Assembly: GCA_020284085.1 (NCBI GenBank)
Contig: JACEVL010000109.1
Span: 186,001-250,000, forward strand
Direction of reading: 5' to 3'
DNA from: Aporrectodea caliginosa
Taxonomy: Eukaryota > Annelida > Clitellata > Crassiclitellata > Lumbricidae
DNA length: 64,000 nt
Shown here: positions 57,853 through 64,000 of the stretch, piece after piece
How positions within the stretch are numbered: position 1 is the stretch's first letter
Layout: each line of letters opens with the position of its first letter
The notes under the pieces: generated by a model
What the model was told of the DNA's origin: nothing
Databases searched by the model: none
Seen by the model: only the letters and a program-made list of their open reading frames with translations
Made by a program: the position numbers and the translations under genes

Positions 57853-59793
57853 ATGGTCTACCATCGCAAAACAACAAGGGGATGTTATGGAGTTGACATG
57901 TTGCAAGAGGCAATAACAAAAGTACAGGCAGGAGAATTGAGCAAGAAGAAGGCTGAGAGTTTGTATGGAATACCAAGAAGGACACTATCAAGACACATGA
58001 AGGGAGAAGTTAAGAAAATAGGGAAATTAGGTCGGTTTGAGTGTGACCTTGGACCTAACATTGAGCAGGCATTAGTGGATCATGCGCTCCAGTTACAGCA
58101 AATGTTGTTTGGTCTCAGTACAGTTGATTTAAGAAAACTGGCTTTTGAATTGGCAGAGAAACAGAAATTGCATCATCGCTTCAAAAATGAGACTGCTGGT
58201 AAGACATGGTTAAAAGGCTTTCTCCGGCGCCATCCTGAGTTGGTAATACGCGCACCAGAGCCTACGAGCCTTGCGAGAGCTGTTGGTTTTAACAAACCAA
58301 ATGTGAATAGATTCTTTGATTTGTACAAAACTGAACTTAACAAACACCACTTCACTGCGAATCGTATATATAACATGGATGAGACTGGTTTAACAGTTGT
58401 TCATAAACCGGGAAAGGTGTTGGCGAAAAAAGGACAAAAGCAAGTCGGTAAAATTACAAATTACAAATTAAAAAAACAATGACTGTCATTTGTGCTTTCA
58501 GTGCATCGGGGACATACGTGCCACCTATGCTGATTTACAAACGAAAACGCATGTCAGAGCTACTAATGAAAGGAAGCCCCCGGAAAGCGTTGGTGCCTGC
58601 AGTTCAAACGGATGGATTAACAGCGAACTGTTCGTCAAATGGTTGAAGCATTTTATTGCTTTTACGAAACCAACACAAGAGCAAAAAGTTTTGTTGATCA
58701 TGGATGGCCATAGCTCTCACAAGAGTCTTGAAGCAATTGATGTAGCAAGAAGCGAAGGCCTTGTAACTATAATGCAGAGTGTGACAAGTGGATGACACAA
58801 AATGCTGGGAAGCGCATTAGCCAATATGATCAGGCTTCATTGCTTGGAGCAGCTTACATTAGAACTGCAACAATGGAGAAAGCGATATCGGGATTCCGTT
58901 GCACTGGCTTGTGGCCGTATGATCCTGATGTCTTCAGTGCCGACGAGTTCCTGCCATCCATGGTGACTGATGAACCACAGCCTTTTGGCAGTCAGCAGGA
59001 GACACAACCTTCAACCGCTGTCGAAGCTGTCACCATGCCGCCAGGTGCCATGGACGTTGTTGTCGAGACCGCTGTCGAAGCTGTCACCATGCCGCCAGGT
59101 GCCATGGACGTTGTTGTCGAGACCGCTGTCGAAGCTGCCACCATGCCGCCAGGTGCCATGGACGTTGTTGTCGAGACCGCTGTCGAAGCTGCCACCATGC
59201 CGCCAGGTGCCATGGACGTTGTTGTCGAGACCGCTGTCGAAGCTGTCACCATGCCGCCAGGTGCCATGGACGTTGTTGTCGAGACCGCTGTCGAAGCTGC
59301 CACCATGCCGCCAGGTGCCATGGACGTTGTTGTCGAGACCGCTGTCGAAGCTGTCACCATGCCGCCAGGTGCCATGGACGTTGTTGTCGAGACCGCTGTC
59401 GAAGCTGTCACCATGCCGCCAGGTGCCATGGACGTTGTTGTCGAGACCGCTGTCGAAGCTGTCACCATGCCGCCGGGTGACATGGACGTTGTCGTCGACA
59501 CTGCTGTCGGTGGTGTCACCGAAACTAATGTTGCAGCTGATACTGTCAACACCACTGGCTTGTCTTCGTCGTCATGCCTTTCTGAAGTGCTTAATGTTAT
59601 CCGTAACATATCACCATTGCCGAAGAGCAAAGCTGTGAGGACAAGGAAACGTCGTACGGAAACAGCAGAAGTAATAACAGGCTCGCCTTACAAGCAGCGA
59701 CTAATGGAAAAGCAGTCAAATAAGGCTGCCAAATGTCCACTGCCTACAATTACGGAAATGAGTAGGCCTAAAGGAAAGGCCAGAAAAAATTAA
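57853..59793 (+). pseudogene. pogo/Tigger transposase with 18-residue repeat region
   Basis: Residues about 10-55 are a pipsqueak-type helix-turn-helix (AITKVQAGELSKKKAESLYG, then IPRRTLSRHMKG). Residues about 70-145 are a CENP-B-type second DNA-binding domain (TWLKGFLRRHPEL). The DDE domain starts with YNMDETGLTVVHKPGKV (first Asp). A run of seven A (58470-58476) breaks the frame before [28 protein letters not shown] supplies the second Asp. About 60 codons, including the QPLD block with the third acidic residue, are deleted near 58775, where TIMQ joins ECDKWMTQNAGKRISQYD. The C-terminal GFRCTGLWPYDPDVF block is intact. It is followed by nine copies of an 18-residue repeat (59014-59499). Confidence 0.85.
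59014..59510 (+). repeat. 54-bp minisatellite inside transposase frame (9 copies)
   Basis: Nine tandem units encode TAVEAVTMPPGAMDVVVE with Val/Ala exchange at one position (GTC/GCC), nearly identical at DNA level. The unit is a multiple of three and stop-free in several frames, so long frames exist on both strands; only the one continuing the transposase is credible. Confidence 0.92.
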
Positions 59794-60119
59794 CGTGCAG
59801 ACTAGACAAACCTAGAGGTAGAAAGCCTAAATGTACCGTGCCTGCTGACCGTCTGATCACCGACCTTCAGTTGAATACACCTAGGCCTACTGGTTCAAAG
59901 AAGGCCAAGGTTAAGAAGAATAGGAAAAAGGCAACTGAAGAAAGCATACCAGTAGGCCAAAATGAGCAGGATGTGCCATGCCTATACTGTGGTGAAAGGT
60001 TTACCGCTAGCCGCAGTGGTGAACAATGGATACAGTGTGTCATCTGTCAAGGCTGGTGTCACGTAGAGTGCAGCAGTGGAGAGAGTTCCCAAGGTTTTTC
60101 GTGTGACTTTTGCATTTGA
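59781..60119 (+). CDS. AT-hook and PHD finger C-terminal part of the pogo protein
   Basis: The frame from 59781 reads an RGRKPK AT-hook-like motif. It continues to CLYCGERF, EQWIQCVICQGWCHVEC and FSCDFC, a Cys4-His-Cys3 PHD finger, ending at 60119. The preceding transposase frame stops at 59791 after an A6 run (59784-59789); one more A would fuse the two. PHD fingers at the C-terminus are known in some Tigger/jerky-type elements and would read chromatin; that role here is inference. Confidence 0.75.
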   Translation, partial: QKKLTCRLDKPRGRKPKCTVPADRLITDLQLNTPRPTGSKKAKVKKNRKKATEESIPVGQNEQDVPCLYCGERFTASRSGEQWIQCVICQGWCHVECSSGESSQGFSCDFCI

Positions 60120-60679
60120 TACTTTAAGCCTGGTTATATAGCAGTGACATGCAGGCCTGCTGTTTAGTTCCTTAGTGATTCTTTATTGAGATAATATTTG
60201 CAATTTTCTATAACCTGTCACATTCTAGTGTTATTGCTTTATATGGTATTCGACATTGGCGTGGGTTTTAAGACGCCCACCCCATGGGCATCTTATACTT
60301 CATAGCGTGTAAGACGCCCACTATTGACAAAATTTAACAAAATATATTATTCTGATATTGTTGCAATTTATCTCATGATCTTTGCTCTATTGTTAATACA
60401 AACAAGTATTTACTTGGTTACAAACAGATATGCCATATGTACTCACTGGTTCGTAAATAAATGGCAATTTTCCTTAAGGTGGGCGTCTTGGACACCCTTC
60501 CCCTACACAAAGCGATATGGAAGCCTTCTTCCAAGGACTTTATTCGTCTTCGGATAAGACCACACAGGATGCTTTCCTATTGAAGTGCATGGACGTGAAG
60601 ACGCCAAAACGCAGGCGAGGGAGGATAGAGGGTTCTACGAAAAGTCGTGCAGTGACAGTCGCATACAACGTTATCTAGG

Positions 60680-61690
60680 GTGAACGTGCTAATTACCGTC
60701 AGGTACCCAGTTTCCGTCATTAGCGAGCGTTTTAGATAAGTTTCTTTTTTGCGATTTTCCGGAAGTACATTATTATTGGGTCACGTGCTGCTTAACGATC
60801 GCTTGATTAAAATGCTGTACAAGTTTTATTTAATAACTATTCACGTTTAAAGAAATCTTGCGTATGTAAAAGAGTGTGATATTTATCCGTTTTCTTGATA
60901 ACGAATGACTGACAATTTTGAAGATTTTCTCTGTATTTGTTTAGTTGTGATCATCAGCGCAAGAAGCAAAGCATACCGTGGCAACTCTTCATAAACATCG
61001 TATATCCACTTTTGGCCTATATTAGACTGTTAGTGTCATTCGACGTGTTAAAACATCCTTCATGTCCAGCAAAAATCCTATATCCATAGCGAATAGGAAT
61101 ACAGAGTTATATCACATGACGCAAATTATCCTATCAGACCAAGGCTCGGATTGCGCCTTGCAAAATATCGTACATCCAAATAGTCATTGCTGAGACCAAT
61201 CGTACGGCTAACACGCGCTATTTTTTAACGATTAAAAGCTAGCTTAGTTAAATAATGGCGTACAATTTCAGACCGAACAGAAAGAAGACGTTTAAAGGAG
61301 AGGAAGTATTGTCGCTAATTGGTGAAAGACTATTATTTGACATTATTTAGCATTGTAAATTTGCTTTTAAAAAATGTTGGGCGATGATACAAGTATTTAG
61401 ATAACAGTTATAATGCAGCCAACTGTCGCACAGGATAATAAAGTAATTTTGCCAGAGGAAAATGAGGCTGTGAACATGTTATTTTTAGCTAAATTGCAGG
61501 CAGACTATAATTGTTGGGCGTTTAGTGTTGACGAGGGGACGGGGTGGTAAGTCACAGTAAACGAGATCGACGACTGTACACTGTCAAGACATTACAGTGG
61601 TAGCTTAATGAAAAGAAATCAATATTTACTATTAAATACTATATAATTAATTATAATAATGACGTGAATTTCATGACTATCTTGTTGTAG
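60680..61690. other. Unassigned region with two possible small exons
   Basis: ATG at 61256 opens MAYNFRPNRKKTFKGEEVLS (32 codons). ATG at 61413 opens MQPTVAQDNKVILPEENEAV and runs to a donor-like GGTG|GTAAGT at about 61547. Neither contains a recognised domain. The second could be a first exon to the frame at 61696, but the phases do not join without a stop. Confidence 0.25.
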
Positions 61691-61695
61691 CTGAT

Positions 61696-62979
61696 ATGTC
61701 GAGCAGTGACGATCAAGGTTCCTCATCCGAAGACAGTGACCCAGCTGATGCTTCGTGGCTTCCGAATGGTGATCTACTGCCTGTTGTCGATGCTTCAATT
61801 GAGCCAATGTTCGCAGACGGTCAACCGGCTTCTCTACTGCCTGTTGTCGATGTTTCAATTGAGCCAATGTTCGCAGACGGTCAACCGGCTTCTCTACTGC
61901 CTGTTGTCGATGCTTCAATTGAGCCAATGTTCATAGACGGTCAACCGGCTTCTCTACTGCCTGTTGTCGATGCTTCAATTGAGCCAATGTTCATAGACGG
62001 TCAACCGGCTTCTCTACTGCCTGTTGTCGATGCTTCAATTGAGCCAATGTTCATAGACGGTCAACCGGCTTCTCTACTGCCTGTTGTCGATGCTACTGCA
62101 CCCAGTCTTGTTGCTTGTGTTGCAGATCAAAATAATGACAATATTATTGATGAACGTTCCCTATCAATGTCGAGAAAAATTGCTAAAAAAGGGCAGGGTA
62201 ACCCTCAGAAATGGAAGCGAAATATTGCAGCCAACAAGAGATTGCATGGGGACAAAAGGCAAATGAAGCCAATAAACTGTAAATGCTGTCGTAGTAAAAT
62301 GTCAGATGAAAACCGCAAAGAAGTTTTCGATGATTATTGGCAGGTTACCTGGGAAAGAAAGAGAGATTTTGTAATTTCCCACACAGAGACATGCAATGCT
62401 TCTCGTAAGAGAACGCAGAATGTTGTAAGTCGCAGGGGGAAAACCATTAAGTATTATCTTCCAGTTGTTGGAAAGAAAATCCAAGTATGTAAGCAGTTCT
62501 TTTTAGGCAACCTATGTGTTGGCGAGATGTTTGTCGGGCTGGCAGTACGTAAAGCCAACAATTCTGGAACCATTTTTTCTTCTCCACATGGTCATTCGAA
62601 GCGAGTTCCCCCAAATGCTACACCGCCTGCTGATCGCTTATGCATTACAAGCTTTATAGAGAAGTTTCCAACAATTCCTTCACATTATTGCAGGAAAGAC
62701 TCCAAACTCCTTTATCTGGTAGCTAAGCGTAAACCATGTTCTAAGAAAGTCTTCACTTGCATTTTCAAAACTTTGAACCGTTCTTTTTTCCATTCCCGTA
62801 AAGATCAATGTGACTTCTGCATTTCATATAAAGATAAGGTGGTTAATCAAGCTGATTATGATAGTCATGTAGAAGACAAAGAACGCGCTAGAATGTGCAA
62901 AGATGTAGATAAGATGCTGGGCAAGTCGCACCGTGATACTTTTAAGGCAAGCATTTTCTCTCGTAGATTATCTACATGA
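61696..62979 (+). CDS. Unnamed repeat-bearing protein, paralogue of the split exon
   Basis: A 427-codon frame starting MSSSDDQGSSSEDSD, right after an acceptor-like TTGTTGTAG. An acidic N-terminus is followed by five copies of a 20-residue repeat (LLPVVDASIEPMFADGQPAS). Then comes a basic NPQKWKRNIAANKRLHGDKR block, CKCCRSKM (possible metal-binding cysteines), RKEVFDDYWQVTWERKRDF, VCKQFFLGNL and a C-terminal FHSRKDQCDFC. The layout matches a widespread uncharacterised invertebrate family and the split exon at 56836-60675. The normal C-terminal part of the family is missing: the frame ends at a 25-bp palindrome arm (62939-62963), so this copy is probably truncated. Confidence 0.7.
   Translation: MSSSDDQGSSSEDSDPADASWLPNGDLLPVVDASIEPMFADGQPASLLPVVDVSIEPMFADGQPASLLPVVDASIEPMFIDGQPASLLPVVDASIEPMFIDGQPASLLPVVDASIEPMFIDGQPASLLPVVDATAPSLVACVADQNNDNIIDERSLSMSRKIAKKGQGNPQKWKRNIAANKRLHGDKRQMKPINCKCCRSKMSDENRKEVFDDYWQVTWERKRDFVISHTETCNASRKRTQNVVSRRGKTIKYYLPVVGKKIQVCKQFFLGNLCVGEMFVGLAVRKANNSGTIFSSPHGHSKRVPPNATPPADRLCITSFIEKFPTIPSHYCRKDSKLLYLVAKRKPCSKKVFTCIFKTLNRSFFHSRKDQCDFCISYKDKVVNQADYDSHVEDKERARMCKDVDKMLGKSHRDTFKASIFSRRLST
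61778..62095 (+). repeat. 60-bp coding minisatellite (5 copies)
   Basis: Five near-identical 60-bp units plus a partial sixth, differing mainly by GCA/ATA (Ala/Ile) and GCT/GTT (Ala/Val). All are in frame. It is a second in-frame minisatellite within 3 kb of the 54-bp one, with unrelated sequence. Confidence 0.92.
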
Positions 62980-63039
62980 TCCATCGCATGTATGATATTT
63001 GAATCATTATTTTGCGAGAGAAAATGCTTGCCTTAAAAG
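62939..63039. repeat. Perfect 25-bp inverted repeat with 51-bp loop
   Basis: 62939-62963 and 63015-63039 are exact reverse complements (CTTTTAAGGCAAGCATTTTC core). Coding similarity to the unnamed family ends in the left arm and hAT coding starts after the right arm, so the palindrome sits at a chimeric junction. Confidence 0.9.
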
Positions 63040-63419
63040 TTAGCAATGGGAGAACTCTTAACAAATTTTTGGAAAGTTTTGCAGTAGGAGGTTGTTACAA
63101 GGGGGTATCCATAACTAAGAGTGATAGTGATGATGTAAAATTTGAGGCTTTTCGTTCACAATTTTTTCAAGCACTGCATGACAATGTAGTGCAACGTTTT
63201 CCATCCACTGATGTCTTGACTGCAGCTCGTGTTTTAAACAAAGCACTGTGGCCAAAGAACCTCTATCACACAGCTGCTCGAAATAGGCTATTGACAGCCT
63301 CAGTTGGTGACAGCATGATGGTCGGAATTAACGGTCCACCGCTGAGCAGTTGGAATGCAAGTTATGCAACAAAATATGTTGTCAGTTGGTTGAAGTCGGG
63401 AGACATGGGCTTTAGATAA
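63040..63419 (+). pseudogene. hAT transposase fragment (ZNF862-like central region)
   Basis: The frame reads VSNGRTLNKFLESFAVGG, then FRSQFFQALHDNVVQRFPST and ARVLNKALWPKN. This resembles the region of hAT-type/ZNF862-like proteins just before the dimerisation domain (FL...G.YKG, RF, LDP..WP). It ends in a stop at 63417. No catalytic residues or BED finger are included. Confidence 0.5.
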
Positions 63420-63585
63420 AACCACCGGTGTTTCCAAAAAACACAATGAAAGGAAACATGGTACTAAACTGTTTGATTAACGCATCAGACATCAGCAGCA
63501 GTACCTACAGTTGTGTTTAGTTTTGGCAATAACTTATATTAAAGCTCAGTACTGGTATTTCACGATTTTCTGCTATTTACTTCAG

Positions 63586-64000
63586 CAGATTTTTCAGCCC
63601 TGATGTGTACGATTTGTTAGTTGCTCAGACAAATTTGTACGCAACGCAGACCAACATACATTTTTGGAACGATGTTGACGTAGCGGAAATAAAAGCATTT
63701 CTCGGCATTCTCATTAACATGGGACTGCACAAATTACCACGCACTGAATTGTTCTGGAGTTCAGACCCTCTATTCAGAGTCCAAACAATTGCCGACATCA
63801 TGGTCATCAAACGATTCAAGAAAATCAGGCAAGCTCTACACTTGAACGATAATTCGCAAACACCGAGCCGAGAAGATTCGAACCGCGATAAACTGTTCAA
63901 GTTGAGACCTCTTATCGACAAGCTGAATACTACGTTCTCTGAGCATTGTCAGCAGAGTAGCTCCCAAAGTATTGATGAGGCGATGGTCGTTTTCGAAGGT
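63586..64000 (+). CDS. piggyBac-type transposase, 5' part, runs off the window
   Basis: After an acceptor-like TATTTACTTCAG, the frame reads RFFSPDVYDLLVAQTNLYAT, EIKAFLGILINMGLHKLPRT, RFKKIRQALHLNDNSQT, DKLFKLRPLIDKLN and QSIDEAMVVFEG. This is the start of the DDE_Tnp_1_7 (piggyBac) domain; the Asp of SIDEAMV is its first catalytic residue. The frame is open to the window edge, so the remaining Asp residues and the Cys-rich C-terminus lie outside. The N-terminal exon was not identified. It could be a transposon or a domesticated PGBD gene. Confidence 0.85.

Larger units (their letters stand above)
57030..60505 (+). mobile_element. pogo/Tigger-type DNA transposon, 3.47 kb, with TA duplication
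   Basis: Imperfect terminal inverted repeats: GGGGAGGGGTGCATAAGACG from 57032 and, complemented, GGGGAAGGGTGTCCAAGACG ending at 60503. Both continue GCCCA. TA flanks each side (57030-57031, 60504-60505), as in the Tc1/mariner/pogo superfamily. The hexamer-rich motif AAGACGCCCA and its complement recur inside both ends (about 57044, 57415, 57490, 60269, 60309). The element encodes a broken transposase and a PHD finger. Confidence 0.88.
56836..60675 (+). pseudogene. Exon of unnamed invertebrate protein family, split by pogo element
   Basis: Left part 56836-57029 encodes MADHEVDDFTEMVSPSSKPR, then KSARCPRMWKKNARKTILYG. Right part 60506-60675 continues in frame with TQSDMEAFFQGLYSSSDKTT and DAFLLKCMDVKTPKRRRGR. 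Removing the element and one TA gives an uninterrupted frame across the joint. The sequence is similar in layout to the N-terminal half of the protein at 61696-62979 (a basic W-K-x-N block, then an F-x-x-x-Y-x-x-x-x block, then a basic RRxR stretch), so the two seem paralogous. The family is familiar from many marine invertebrate genomes as uncharacterised proteins often found near mobile elements. No function can be given. The 3' end of the exon is uncertain. Confidence 0.65.

Noticed and set aside
58970..59638. Two long frames overlapping the pogo transposase (plus phase 2 and minus strand)
   Set aside because: The 54-bp repeat is stop-free in several frames; only the frame continuing the CENP-B/DDE coding has flanking homology.

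Overview
The window looks like nuclear DNA of a metazoan, most likely a marine invertebrate. It is AT-rich, gene-poor, full of microsatellites and strewn with the short palindrome TAGGCCTA. Its mobile elements (CR1/L2/jockey-like LINEs, Gypsy with an F-like env, hAT, P/THAP9, MULE, pogo/Tigger with a PHD finger, piggyBac) are a mix known from echinoderms, amphioxus and molluscs. Splice sites and interrupted exons exclude a prokaryote. Species identity is inference. No intact host gene was recognised with confidence.

Layout. 0-5.2 kb: LINE 3' tails, pentanucleotide and trinucleotide microsatellites, and a decayed ~70-bp tandem array. 5.3-7.1 kb: a minus-strand LINE with a nearly complete reverse transcriptase (RT), inserted in that array. 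7.3-10.6 kb: four tandem units of 0.84-1.03 kb, three of which carry a 68-bp-armed hairpin. 10.6-15.2 kb: dispersed repeats, a LINE 3' end and a hAT MITE. 15.2-18.3 kb: the 3' half (env + LTR) of a Gypsy/errantivirus-like element on the minus strand. 20.0-21.3 kb: a LINE fragment that recurs inverted at 35.0-36.3 kb. 23.6-25.5 kb: a microsatellite block split by a non-autonomous hAT element. 26.2-27.8 kb: four MITE-like satellite units. 29.4-30.5 kb: a CCGT/CCAT array. 36.8-38.1 kb: a hAT element with exact 8-bp target duplication and a BED-finger remnant. 40.6-41.7 kb: a P/THAP9-like transposase 3' part. 42.3-44.6 kb: LINE 3' ends and a hAT C-terminal remnant. 45.0-53.8 kb: a four-exon SWIM + YqaJ gene whose last exon is split by a 6-kb nested insertion; the insertion contains a young Gypsy element (two 306-bp LTRs, gag, protease-RT, the rest of pol and env deleted). 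54-56 kb: a THAP exon, a tRNA-derived SINE and a MULE transposase fragment. 56.8-60.7 kb: an exon of an unnamed protein family split at a TA by a 3.47-kb pogo element. 61.7-64 kb: a paralogue of that family, a hAT fragment and the start of a piggyBac transposase that runs off the window.

How parts relate. The two Gypsy copies are complementary halves of one family: together they show the order LTR-gag-protease-RT-(missing part)-env-LTR. Gag and pol lie in one frame separated by a single UAG. Insertions are repeatedly nested (Gypsy in another element in YqaJ; pogo in a coding exon; hAT in a microsatellite; LINE in a satellite), giving relative ages. Five coding breaks in four elements or genes each look like exactly one missing base in an A/T homopolymer, which suggests sequence error rather than decay. 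Domain names come from recognition by eye; no database search was run.
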